64,000 bases of DNA. Origin: CAYXDO01 sp964463485. GTDB taxonomy: Bacteria > Myxococcota > Kuafuiibacteriia > Kuafuiibacteriales > Kuafuiibacteriaceae. The stretch covers positions 1 through 64,000 of the forward strand of contig CAYXDO010000037.1 in the NCBI GenBank assembly GCA_964463485.1, given 5' to 3'. Position numbers and translations under genes: made by a program. The notes under the pieces were generated by a model, which was not told where the DNA came from, ran no database searches, and saw only the letters and a program-made list of their open reading frames with translations. Shown here one piece after another: positions 52,411 through 60,482 of this stretch; position 1 is the stretch's first letter; the number at the start of each line of letters is the position of its first letter.

Positions 52411-53748
52411 TCAGGCTTCGTCGTCCGGGATCGCGCGGGGCTTGAGCCCGTGCTTCTTGATCAAGCGAGTCAGGTGAGATCGGTCCATGTTCGATCGACG
52501 GGAAGCGAGCGAGACGTTGCCTCCGGTCTTTTTCAAGATCGAACGCAGATAGTGGCCTTCGAAGTCCTCGAGCAGCCGCGCGCGAGCGTCGTTATAAGGG
52601 AGCGTCGAGAGGCGCTCGAAGATCTCGGACCCGGCCATTGTCTCGTCGTACTTCGATTCGGCGCTCGATTCGCGCAGCAGCATCGGCGCCTCGCCCATGA
52701 CGATCGCCGCCTCGATCACGTTACGGAGCTCGCGAACATTACCGGGCCAGTGATGCGCGGTGAGCCCGTCGATCGCGCTCTGAGGGAGCACTTCGGAGAG
52801 CGGCCCGTGATATCCGCCCGCGCGCGCGAAATGCTCCGCGAGGATCGGGATGTCCTCCTTGCGTTCACGGAGCGGCGGGATCTTCAGCAGGATGACCGCG
52901 ATGCGATAGTAGAGGTCTTGGCGAAATCGATCTGCGTTGACCTCGGTGCGCAGATCTCGATTGGTCGCACAAACGACGCGGACGTCCACAGATACCGTGT
53001 GCGTTCCGCCTACTCTCCGAAAGGAGCGCCGCTCGAGCGCGCCGAGCAGCGCGGTCTGGAGATTCGCGGGCAGCTCACCGATCTCGTCGAGGAAGATCGT
53101 GCCTCCATGGGCGCGTTCGAAGGCGCCGAGGTGCTGTCGCTCTGCGCCGGTGAACGCTCCTTTTTCGTGCCCGAAGAGCTCGGACGCGATCAGCGTCGGC
53201 AACATCGAGCCGCAATCGACGGTTTCGAACGGCTTGTCCTTGCGCTGGCTCGCGGAGTGGATCGCGCGGGCGACGACTTCCTTACCGGAGCCGGTCTCTC
53301 CGAGAATCAGCACCGACGCGTTGGACTGCGCGGCGCGGTCTACTCGCGCCATCACCTGGCGCATGCTCGGCGTGCTCCCGATCAACCCGCCGAGTCGATC
53401 TCCTCCGAAGAGCTCGACGGTGACGGTCTCGCCATCGCCGATTCGGAGCGTCGTGCGGCCGAGCTTGAGGACGGTGCCGGGAAGGATCCGGGCACGCTCG
53501 ATGAGGGCGCCGCCGATGGCCGTGCCGTTGGTGGAGCCGTGGTCCTTGACGAAGATCCGGTCGCCCCGTCGTTCGACTTCCAAATGAAAGCGAGAGACGG
53601 TTTCGTCGGTCAGGACGAGATCGTTTTGCGGCGCGGTGCCGACGGTCATCGTCTCGAAGCCAGTAGTGGCGGACCTTCCGAGGTCGGGTCCTTCGAGGAC
53701 CTCGACCCGGAGTGAGCGCACGGGGAGGCCCAAGTCGCCGTGCGGCAT
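52411..53748 (-). CDS. FHA-domain sigma-54 enhancer-binding protein
   Basis: A 445-aa activator. The FHA domain at about 14-110 has the phospho-Thr-reading features TVGTAPQNDLVLTDETVSRFHLEVE and KDHGSTNGT. The AAA+ domain has GETGSGKE, GAFTGA (intact) and TIFLDEIGELP. The Fis-type HTH ends the protein (NVSLASRRSNMDRSHLTRLIKK). I choose the ATG at 53748, where homology starts; the frame is open upstream to 53934 but looks non-coding. It is followed after 4 nt by the kinase gene. This suggests a kinase-to-FHA activator circuit driving sigma-54 promoters, as described for other myxobacterial pairs. Confidence 0.92.
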   Translation of the reverse strand: MPHGDLGLPVRSLRVEVLEGPDLGRSATTGFETMTVGTAPQNDLVLTDETVSRFHLEVERRGDRIFVKDHGSTNGTAIGGALIERARILPGTVLKLGRTTLRIGDGETVTVELFGGDRLGGLIGSTPSMRQVMARVDRAAQSNASVLILGETGSGKEVVARAIHSASQRKDKPFETVDCGSMLPTLIASELFGHEKGAFTGAERQHLGAFERAHGGTIFLDEIGELPANLQTALLGALERRSFRRVGGTHTVSVDVRVVCATNRDLRTEVNADRFRQDLYYRIAVILLKIPPLRERKEDIPILAEHFARAGGYHGPLSEVLPQSAIDGLTAHHWPGNVRELRNVIEAAIVMGEAPMLLRESSAESKYDETMAGSEIFERLSTLPYNDARARLLEDFEGHYLRSILKKTGGNVSLASRRSNMDRSHLTRLIKKHGLKPRAIPDDEA

Positions 53749-53848
53749 CGTCGCGTCGGTCACCCGTTCACTGTAGGAAGCGCTGGAGGGAGGGGCAAGA
53801 AGCGTTTGGTTGGACCCTGACAATCGAGAACTCCAGTAGACTCCGCTC

Positions 53849-54520
53849 GTGCTGTCGCTCCTGGCCATCGCGGCGGTCGCGGTGCAGCTCACCGAAGCCG
53901 GTGATTTGTCTCCTTCCGAGGCCGCGAGGTTCACTCAGGAGCTAGTCTCGTCGGTCGAGGCGAAGACTGGTCTGCCGGTGATCATGCTCGAGGCGTCGTT
54001 CAAGGGCTGCGCGAAGCCGCGCTGCGACGGCGTCGGAGATCCGGCCGAGCTCATTCGTTTGAAGCTCGATCCTGGAGCGACGCGGGTCGCCGTCGCGCTC
54101 GAGCGGATCCGCGATGGGGAGCGCATCGCGAACGGCGAGGAGGTCGGCCCGTTCGAGTCCTTCTCGTGGCGTGGCCGCTTCGACGCGCTAGTCGCGGAGC
54201 TGTTCAGCGAGCCCCTTTCGTTTCGGGAGCTCCCGCCCAAGTTGAGTCCCGAAGCGCTGGTGGCTCCGGTCGAGCCGAGCGTTCCCTGGATCGTACCGGT
54301 GCTCGTTGGTGTCGGCGCCCTCGCTGCGGCGGGGGGCGTGGTCTTCACGGTGACGAGCGCGAACGCACAAGCCGAGCTCGAGTCGAAGCTGCTGATCGAC
54401 GAGGATCTGGAGGCGGCGGAGAACAAAGCGATGACCCACCGAGGGATCGCGGCGGCGCTCCTCGGCGCCGCGATCGTAGCCGCCTGCACGACCGTAGCGG
54501 TCGTCCTCTCGGGGCCATGA
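53849..54520 (+). CDS. Exported/membrane protein of unknown function (223 aa)
   Basis: Starts at GTG with a signal-peptide-like VLSLLAIAAVAVQLTEAG. Residues about 20-135 are an alpha/beta region with one Cys pair (KGCAKPRC). Two hydrophobic helices follow, at about 150-172 (IVPVLVGVGALAAAGGVVFTV) and 199-220 (IAAALLGAAIVAACTTVAVVL). It is divergent from the FHA activator (100 bp) and lies 113 nt upstream of the VWA gene on the same strand. The longer gene at 60483-61652 has a similar signal and also neighbours a VWA gene, suggesting related pairs. No family is recognised. Confidence 0.7.
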   Translation: MLSLLAIAAVAVQLTEAGDLSPSEAARFTQELVSSVEAKTGLPVIMLEASFKGCAKPRCDGVGDPAELIRLKLDPGATRVAVALERIRDGERIANGEEVGPFESFSWRGRFDALVAELFSEPLSFRELPPKLSPEALVAPVEPSVPWIVPVLVGVGALAAAGGVVFTVTSANAQAELESKLLIDEDLEAAENKAMTHRGIAAALLGAAIVAACTTVAVVLSGP

Positions 54521-54633
54521 GTCGGGCCCCCGAATCACAATTCTTTTACGAACCTTTCGCGGGTGAATCACACCTCGTTCGACCATCGGACTTAGGGTGA
54601 CGGTGTGGCGCGAGGCGCCTGAAGGAGGTTCTC

Positions 54634-55965
54634 ATGACTTACCAACGAACTCACGGAGCACGCAGCGTGGCCCTCTCCGCGGCGCTTTGCGGGCTGGCGG
54701 CGTCGACCGCCGAGGCCGGCCCGGTGACTCTCAAAGTCGCCCTCGGCACTCCGGTCATGTTGGCCGATCGACCCAACTCGGCGTACCTGAAGATCGGTCT
54801 GACCGGAGGGGACCAGGTGACCAAGGCCGTCCCAGTCAATCTGGCGATCGTGCTCGACCGAAGTGGCTCGATGGCGGGTGACAAGATCGAACGCGCCAAG
54901 GAGGCGGCCAAGCTGCTCGTTCAACGACTCAGCGCGGACGACATCGTCTCGGTGATTGCGTACGACAGCACCGTGGCCGTCATCGTTCCTTCGACGAAGC
55001 TGACCGACAAGGCGAACGTGTTGGCTCGCATCGACGCGCTCCGACCCGACGGGTCGACGGCCTTGTTCGCGGGCGTCTCCACGGGTCTTTCTGAGGTTCG
55101 CAAGTTCTTCGACCAGACTCGAGTGAATCGCGTGATTCTGCTGTCGGACGGCCAGGCCAACGTCGGGCCCTCGTCGCCCAACGAGCTCGGCCAACTCGGG
55201 ATCTACGCGGCCAAGAGCGGAATTTCGATCAGCACGATCGGCCTCGGCCTCGGCTATAACGAGGACTTGATGACGGCGCTCGCCAAGAGGAGCGACGGAA
55301 ATCATGACTTCGCCGAGCGCAGCGAAGATCTGGCTCGCATCTTCGACGTCGAGCTCAAGGACGTGCTCGCGGTGGTGGCTCAGGAAGTCACCGTCAAGGC
55401 CAGGTTCCCCGAGGGCATCACACCACTCCGAAGTCTCAATCGAGACGCTGAAATTCGTGGACGCGAAGTGATCCTGTCGATGAACCAGCTCTACGCGCGC
55501 CAAGAGAAGTTTCTCCTCATCGAAGTGGCGGTGGCCGCGAGCGCGGTCGGTCGGACGAGCGAGATCGCCAACGTAGAGGTGTCTTACGCCAACGTGGCTG
55601 CGGGGGGAGCTACCGAGCGACTCTCCGCGAACGCGACGGCGACTTTCTCGCGTTCGATCGCGGACGTGGAGCGAGCGACGGATCGAGACGTGATGGTCGC
55701 GGCCATCGAGGCCGTCGCCACGAAGAGGAACGAGCTTGCGCTGGCGCTGCGCGACGAAGGCAAGGTCAAGGAGGCCGAGAAGGTCCTGCTCGACAACTCA
55801 CGAGAGCTTCGCGAGGCCGGTCAGCGATGGTCTTCTACCAGACTCGAAGAGTATGGGACGACGAACGAAGTCGACGCCAAGAACCTCGCCCCGGAGGGTT
55901 GGGGACAGCGCCGAAAAGCCATGCGTAAGCAGCAGTATATGAACATTCAACAGCAGTACCACTGA
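54634..55965 (+). CDS. VWA-domain secreted protein
   Basis: A 443-aa protein with an N-terminal signal peptide (ARSVALSAALCGLAASTAEAG). The von Willebrand A domain (about 65-240) has a complete MIDAS: IVLDRSGSM (DxSxS), the Thr in DGSTAL and the Asp in ILLSDGQAN. A beta-rich region follows, then a helical Gln-rich C-terminus ending QQQYH. The start has GAAGGAGG 5 nt upstream. The gene is 7 nt before the histidine kinase gene and is surely co-transcribed with the HK/RR pair, so it may be the ligand sensor or target of that system. A paralogue is encoded at 59105-60403. Confidence 0.88.
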   Translation: MTYQRTHGARSVALSAALCGLAASTAEAGPVTLKVALGTPVMLADRPNSAYLKIGLTGGDQVTKAVPVNLAIVLDRSGSMAGDKIERAKEAAKLLVQRLSADDIVSVIAYDSTVAVIVPSTKLTDKANVLARIDALRPDGSTALFAGVSTGLSEVRKFFDQTRVNRVILLSDGQANVGPSSPNELGQLGIYAAKSGISISTIGLGLGYNEDLMTALAKRSDGNHDFAERSEDLARIFDVELKDVLAVVAQEVTVKARFPEGITPLRSLNRDAEIRGREVILSMNQLYARQEKFLLIEVAVAASAVGRTSEIANVEVSYANVAAGGATERLSANATATFSRSIADVERATDRDVMVAAIEAVATKRNELALALRDEGKVKEAEKVLLDNSRELREAGQRWSSTRLEEYGTTNEVDAKNLAPEGWGQRRKAMRKQQYMNIQQQYH

Positions 55966-55972
55966 GCTGTTC

Positions 55973-57616
55973 TTGAGACGCAGACTCACATCGCTTTACG
56001 CGCTCGTGGTCGCGGGGCCGCTCGCCCTCCTGTTGGGGCTCGCGATCGTCGTCGCCAAAGACGAACGTGAGATTCAGCGCGAGCGATTGCGGGCGGCGGT
56101 GGCTCTTCGGGTCGACGACCTCGCCGCTCACATCGAATCGACGCTCGGCCAGATCGAGCGAGAGACGCTCGAAGCGCTCCCTGATGTGTCTGCGGGTCAC
56201 GATAGCCTCCGGGAGCTCGCACGGACCGCGCCCTTCATCGTGTTGCCATTCACGATGGCCCGAGACGGAACGCTCACGTACCCATCGGGGGAGCTTCTCA
56301 GCGCAAAGGAGCGAGAGTTTCTGGAGCGAACCCGCGCGATCTGGAGCGGCGACGCGATTCTGTATAGGACGCCTCAACCGGAGAGCTCGAGGAAAGAGAG
56401 CCCGTCGACCGCTCAAAGAGCCGAGCCTCAGCAGTCTCTCTCACGCTCGAGCCAGCCCCTCGAGAGTCCGGACCAGGGTTCCTGGATCACTTGGCATTGG
56501 CAGGAGGGGCTCCACCTCTTGTTGTATCGTCGCGAGCCCGGCGGAGAGCTCATGGGCGCGGAGATCGACCGCGTCGCGGTACTCTCGCGGCTCGTGGCCG
56601 AGCTCGCGGAGCGACCTTCATCCACCGACGCGACGGCCCTGCCTTGGCGGACTGCGCTCGTCGACGCTCGAGGTGACTCCGTCGCGAACTTCGGCCCGCT
56701 CGAGCCCAAGGGTGCGCCGCTCGTCGAGCGCGCGCTTCGGTACCCGCTGGACTCTTATCGACTGAGATCATGGGTCGATCCGCGCGCGCTCGGGGAAGGG
56801 ATCTTCGGCCCAGGGATCCTGCTCGGCCTCGTCGCCTTCGTGCTTGCCATATTGGGATTGTCGGCCTGGATTTGGAGAGAACACGACCGAGACCTGAGGG
56901 ACGCCGCCCAGCGCGTCGGCTTCGTCACTCAAGTCTCCCACGAGCTCAAGACCCCACTCACCAACATCCGCTTGTACGCGGAGATGCTCGAAGACGAGAT
57001 CCCGGAAGAAGATCGTACCGCTGCGCGCCACTTGGGGGTGATCGTGTCCGAGAGTCAGCGACTCACGCGACTCATTCACAACATCCTCACGTTCTCGAAG
57101 AACCAGAGCGGTACGCTTAAGCTCCATCCCCAGCCCGTCGACCTCGACGAGACCGTTGCCCACGCCATCGAGAGCTCCGCGGCCTCCCTCTCCGAACAGG
57201 GGATCGAGCTCACTTACTCGAAGGGCAACTCCGGCACCGTGACCACCGACGTCGACGCGGTCGGCCAGATCGTGGCCAATCTCCTTTCGAACGTGGAGAA
57301 GTATGCAGCCGCGGGCAAGAGAGTGGTGGTGAAGACCGGGCGAGAGAGTCAGTCCGCATTCGTCGACGTGCGAGACTTCGGACCGGGTATCGAATCGCGG
57401 CACTCGGAGGCGGTGTTTGCGCCCTTCTTCCGCATCCAAGACCAACTGACACAGTCGGCGAGCGGCACGGGGATCGGACTGACCATCGCCCGCCAGCTCG
57501 CCCGGCTGCTTCACGGCGACCTCGCGCTGGTCCCGGTGGAAGGGCCCGGGAGCTGCTTCCGACTCACCCTTCCCGCTCCAAAAGACGCGGACCTCGCGCT
57601 CACAGGTGACTCATGA
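55973..57616 (+). CDS. Membrane sensor histidine kinase
   Basis: A 547-aa kinase starting with TTG. TM1 is at about 8-28 (YALVVAGPLALLLGLAIV), a large periplasmic region covers about 30-265, and TM2 is at about 270-292 (GILLGLVAFVLAILGLSAWI). The HisKA domain carries VSHELKTPLTNIRLYAEML with the phospho-His H323. The HATPase domain has the N-box (QIVANLLSNVEKYA), G1 (VRDFGPGI), the F box and G2 (GTGIGLTIARQLA). It overlaps the regulator gene by 4 nt. The Ser/Glu-rich stretch near 140-165 of the sensor domain is low-complexity. Confidence 0.93.
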   Translation: MRRRLTSLYALVVAGPLALLLGLAIVVAKDEREIQRERLRAAVALRVDDLAAHIESTLGQIERETLEALPDVSAGHDSLRELARTAPFIVLPFTMARDGTLTYPSGELLSAKEREFLERTRAIWSGDAILYRTPQPESSRKESPSTAQRAEPQQSLSRSSQPLESPDQGSWITWHWQEGLHLLLYRREPGGELMGAEIDRVAVLSRLVAELAERPSSTDATALPWRTALVDARGDSVANFGPLEPKGAPLVERALRYPLDSYRLRSWVDPRALGEGIFGPGILLGLVAFVLAILGLSAWIWREHDRDLRDAAQRVGFVTQVSHELKTPLTNIRLYAEMLEDEIPEEDRTAARHLGVIVSESQRLTRLIHNILTFSKNQSGTLKLHPQPVDLDETVAHAIESSAASLSEQGIELTYSKGNSGTVTTDVDAVGQIVANLLSNVEKYAAAGKRVVVKTGRESQSAFVDVRDFGPGIESRHSEAVFAPFFRIQDQLTQSASGTGIGLTIARQLARLLHGDLALVPVEGPGSCFRLTLPAPKDADLALTGDS

Positions 57617-58305
57617 AAGTGCTCATCGCCGAAGACGACACGAACATTCGAGCTGGGTTGGTCGAGATCTTGGAGGCCGAAGGGTACCGGGTCCACGCGG
57701 TCCCCGACGGCGCGGAGGCCCTCAGCGCGTTTCGCAGCCACTCGTTCGACTTCGTGTGCCTCGACGTGATGATGCCCAAGAAGAGCGGCTACGACGTCTG
57801 TCGGGAGATCCGTCGGGTGAACTCGGCGGTGCCGGTCGTCTTCCTCTCGGCCAAGACCGAAGAGATCGACCGAGTGCTCGGGTTAGAGTTGGGAGCGGAC
57901 GATTACATCCTCAAGCCGTTCGGGAAGAACGAGCTGATCGCGCGGATCCGCGCCATCTCCCGCCGGACCTACGCGGCCATGCCCGAGAAGACCGAGGATT
58001 CGTCGTTTCAGATCGGAGACCTGGAGGTGATTCCACGGGAGCTCCGAGCCAGGCGAGGAGAGAATGAGTACGAGCTTTCGCTACGCGAAGTCAGAATACT
58101 CCGGGAGCTCGCGACCCATCCCCAGCAGGTGCTCGACCGGGACCACTTGTATCGGACCTGTTGGGACGGCACGTACCCCAACAGCCGAACGCTGGATCAG
58201 CACGTGAGCAAACTGAGGAAGAAGGTCGAGCGGGACCCGGCCGCGCCGGAGATCATCTCGACGGTACACGGGGTCGGCTATCGCTATCCGGGGCCACGCG
58301 GCTGA
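57613..58305 (+). CDS. OmpR/PhoB-family response regulator
   Basis: A 230-aa regulator. The receiver domain is intact: AEDD, the phospho-Asp D51 in VCLDVMMPK, FLSAKT and ILKPF. The C-terminal winged helix (about 128-226) has LREVRILRELATHPQQVLDRDHLYRTCW and the recognition-helix part RTLDQHVSKLRKKVE ... GVGYRY. It is cognate to the overlapping histidine kinase. Together with the VWA gene they form a three-gene envelope-sensing operon. Confidence 0.95.
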   Translation: MKVLIAEDDTNIRAGLVEILEAEGYRVHAVPDGAEALSAFRSHSFDFVCLDVMMPKKSGYDVCREIRRVNSAVPVVFLSAKTEEIDRVLGLELGADDYILKPFGKNELIARIRAISRRTYAAMPEKTEDSSFQIGDLEVIPRELRARRGENEYELSLREVRILRELATHPQQVLDRDHLYRTCWDGTYPNSRTLDQHVSKLRKKVERDPAAPEIISTVHGVGYRYPGPRG

Positions 58306-58333
58306 AATCGGGCGGCCTTTCTGCGATCGAAAC

Positions 58334-58714
58334 TCAGACTCTGAGTAGCCGAACCGACGGAAAGTAGAGTTTGAGTCGGTCGAGATCGTCGAAATCGGAA
58401 GTCAGAACATAGTCGCCTCGCATCGCGGCTGAAGCCATCACGATCGCATCGATGATCCCAGCGCCTGTGATGGCGGCGACGGCCGCGCCAGCAGAACGAG
58501 CCAGGTCGACTTCCAGGGGCTCGACGATGCAGCTGGAGAGGAGCGAGGCAACTCGGGCGGACCGGGGCCCGCCGCGCCAGACTTCCGCCACGACCACCGT
58601 CGGGACGGTGATGCCTCGTCCGCGACGCTGCGCCTCCGCGAAATGCAAGACGACTCGGCGCTCACCGCGCTCGAACGCGATGAGCGCGCCCGAGTCGAGC
58701 GTCAGTCCTGCCAT
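58334..58714 (-). CDS. PIN-domain ribonuclease toxin (VapC-like)
   Basis: A 126-aa PIN protein with the acidic active-site set: LTLDSGALIAFERGE (D7), VPTVVVAEVWRG (Glu), GAGIIDAIVMASAAMRGDYVLTSDFDDL (Asp residues). VapC toxins cleave specific RNAs and are held inactive by VapB. It is the second gene of the module, overlapping the antitoxin by 13 nt. Confidence 0.88.
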   Translation of the reverse strand: MAGLTLDSGALIAFERGERRVVLHFAEAQRRGRGITVPTVVVAEVWRGGPRSARVASLLSSCIVEPLEVDLARSAGAAVAAITGAGIIDAIVMASAAMRGDYVLTSDFDDLDRLKLYFPSVRLLRV

Positions 58715-58962
58715 TCAGCTCGGATGGCCGCCATTTCGGCCTCGGTGATGGTGCCGTGCTCGGCCTCGTACTCCGAAATGATCGCCTGCAGTCGTCGACG
58801 CCGAACATCGTGTGCGAGTGACTCGGTGATGTGCGCGCTCAAAGTGCGGTGGCCCTTGCGTGCGTCCTGTCGAACGCTGCGCAAGACGTCCTCATCGACG
58901 GTGATCGAGATTTTTCGCGTACGCGAGCCGGTCTTCTTCTTCCTGACCGCCAAGGAGCTCAT
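58702..58962 (-). CDS. Antitoxin of VapBC-like module (ribbon-helix-helix type)
   Basis: An 86-aa protein. The basic N-terminus (KKKTGSRTRKISITVDEDVLRSVR) forms the beta strand and first helix of a ribbon-helix-helix DNA-binding domain. The acidic C-terminus (EYEAEHGTITEAEMAAIRAEWQD) is the usual toxin-wrapping part. The toxin gene overlaps its end. Autoregulation is likely through the perfect palindrome just upstream of the start codon. Confidence 0.85.
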   Translation of the reverse strand: MSSLAVRKKKTGSRTRKISITVDEDVLRSVRQDARKGHRTLSAHITESLAHDVRRRRLQAIISEYEAEHGTITEAEMAAIRAEWQD

Positions 58963-58964
58963 GC

Positions 58965-58991
58965 GATCATCCTACCACAGGTAGGATGATC
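58965..58991. promoter_or_regulatory. Perfect palindromic operator of the toxin-antitoxin module
   Basis: GATCATCCTACC-ACA-GGTAGGATGATC has 12-bp perfect arms and a 3-nt spacer. It begins 2 nt upstream of the antitoxin ATG (58962, minus strand). On that strand the right arm contains the only Shine-Dalgarno-like sequence (TAGGAT). The site can therefore act as an operator on DNA, as a hairpin hiding the ribosome site on RNA, or both. Confidence 0.8.
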
Positions 58992-59104
58992 GAGTCACGC
59001 GGAATCGGGGTCGATATGTAAAAATTCCGCAACATTCGTAAAACGTTGGCCCTGACTCCGGCAGCCGAGATTCGGCGTGAGATCGTCTCGCCATGGAGGC
59101 CCTC
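58992..59104. promoter_or_regulatory. Divergent promoter region, antitoxin / VWA lipoprotein
   Basis: An AT-rich core (59014-59045, TATGTAAAAATTCCGCAAC and nearby) stands out from the GC-rich surroundings and should hold the promoters of both divergent genes. No consensus -10 with proper spacing can be fixed by eye. Confidence 0.35.
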
Positions 59105-60403
59105 ATGAAATACTCGTCTCTCGCCATCGTGTTCGGAGCCGCGTGCTCCGCACAGCCCAAACCCACCCTGGAGCTCGCCATCGACGCGAACCAGAGCCTG
59201 ATCCGTGCGAACCAAGGGGGCATCGTGATCGCGCGATTGAAGGTGCAGGGCCACGCCTCGCCGGCGGCGCAGCCGCCGCCGGTGGACATGGCGCTCGTGC
59301 TCGACGCGTCGGGCTCGATGGAAGGTGACCCGATCACTCATGCCAAGACCGCCGCGAGGACTCTTCTCGAGGGCCTGCGTGCGGATGACCGGGTAGCCGT
59401 CGTTTCGTTTGGCTCGGAGGCGCGGCTGGTCGCGCCGATGTCCGAGGTCGACGCGGCGGGAGGTGAGTTGGCGCAGCGAATCGAGACCATCAGCGCGGAC
59501 GGAACCACCGACCTGGCGGCGGGTCTGACTCTGGCGTTGACTCAGCTGAAGGCCAGCCGGAGATCGGGCGCGGTGCGGAGGATCGTGCTGCTCTCCGACG
59601 GAGTACCGAACGAGTCCTCGACGCTCGCGGCGCTGATCGAGGAGGCTCGCGGGCTCGAGATTTCCGTGGCCACGATGGGTCTGGGCCTAGACACCGATGA
59701 AGTCTTGCTCTCTCGCATCGCGCTGGACACTCATGGGTCGTTTCGATTCGTGGCCGATCCGGTGGCCGTCGCGACGGCGTTCACCGAGGAGGTGCGGCGG
59801 GCCGGGAAGACGGTGGCGCGATCGATCGGTGGGGAGATCAGGTTGGGTCCGGGCGTCTTCGTCGAGCGAGCCGTTGGGATCTCGGCGCAGCCGGGCGCAC
59901 GCACGCTCACGCTATCGCTCGGAGATTTGTCGGAGGGAGAGTCTCGAGACGTGATTCTCATGCTTCGGACGCCCGTCAAGCCCAGCGGCTCGCGGGTGGA
60001 GCTCCTCGAGGCGCGCGTTTGGTCCGCGGACACCGACGATACCCATCCAAAGGCGAAGGGGTATCTTGGACTCGGAGTCACAGAAAGTGAGGAGGCGCTG
60101 GGGGCGAGCCTTCACCCGGACGTGGTGCTCGACGCGATGAAGGCGGAGGCCGCGGCGACGTCGATCTCGGCGCTCGGGCTCGCTCGGGAAGGTCGGCGGG
60201 ATGAGGCTCAGCAGGCGTTGATCAACTCACGAGCGGGCCTGCAGAAGCAGCTCGAGACCCAAGCGATCGGAGCGAACGTGGAGGCGGCGAAGATAGCGCG
60301 GCTCGAGCTGCTGGAGAGCGCGCTGAGTGGGTCGAATCGAGAGGCGCGGAAGCTGGCCAACGAGCTTCAGCAGCAGTCGGTTCAGCAGCTGCTGGGTCAT
60401 TGA
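59105..60403 (+). CDS. VWA-domain lipoprotein
   Basis: A 432-aa protein. I prefer ATG 59105, with GGAGG 5 nt upstream, over ATG 59093. It gives the lipoprotein signal MKYSSLAIVFGAAC. The VWA domain (about 60-235) has an intact MIDAS: VLDASGSM, the Thr in DGTTDL and the Asp in LLSDGVPN. It resembles the product of 54634-55965 throughout, including the C-terminal helices ending in a Gln-rich stretch (LQQQSVQQL). It is probably an envelope protein-binding factor. It is followed after 79 nt by the gene at 60483. Confidence 0.88.
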   Translation: MKYSSLAIVFGAACSAQPKPTLELAIDANQSLIRANQGGIVIARLKVQGHASPAAQPPPVDMALVLDASGSMEGDPITHAKTAARTLLEGLRADDRVAVVSFGSEARLVAPMSEVDAAGGELAQRIETISADGTTDLAAGLTLALTQLKASRRSGAVRRIVLLSDGVPNESSTLAALIEEARGLEISVATMGLGLDTDEVLLSRIALDTHGSFRFVADPVAVATAFTEEVRRAGKTVARSIGGEIRLGPGVFVERAVGISAQPGARTLTLSLGDLSEGESRDVILMLRTPVKPSGSRVELLEARVWSADTDDTHPKAKGYLGLGVTESEEALGASLHPDVVLDAMKAEAAATSISALGLAREGRRDEAQQALINSRAGLQKQLETQAIGANVEAAKIARLELLESALSGSNREARKLANELQQQSVQQLLGH

Positions 60404-60482
60404 GCGACGATAGTCAGAACGCCGTTGGCGAGAGCTTCCCGGCGGATTGACATACTCACGGGCAGCCGCGCAGTGTGCAGAC

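Noticed and set aside
53817..53842. CTGACA...TAGACT as a promoter for the 53849 gene
   Set aside because: The spacing of 14 bp is too short for a normal sigma-70 promoter.
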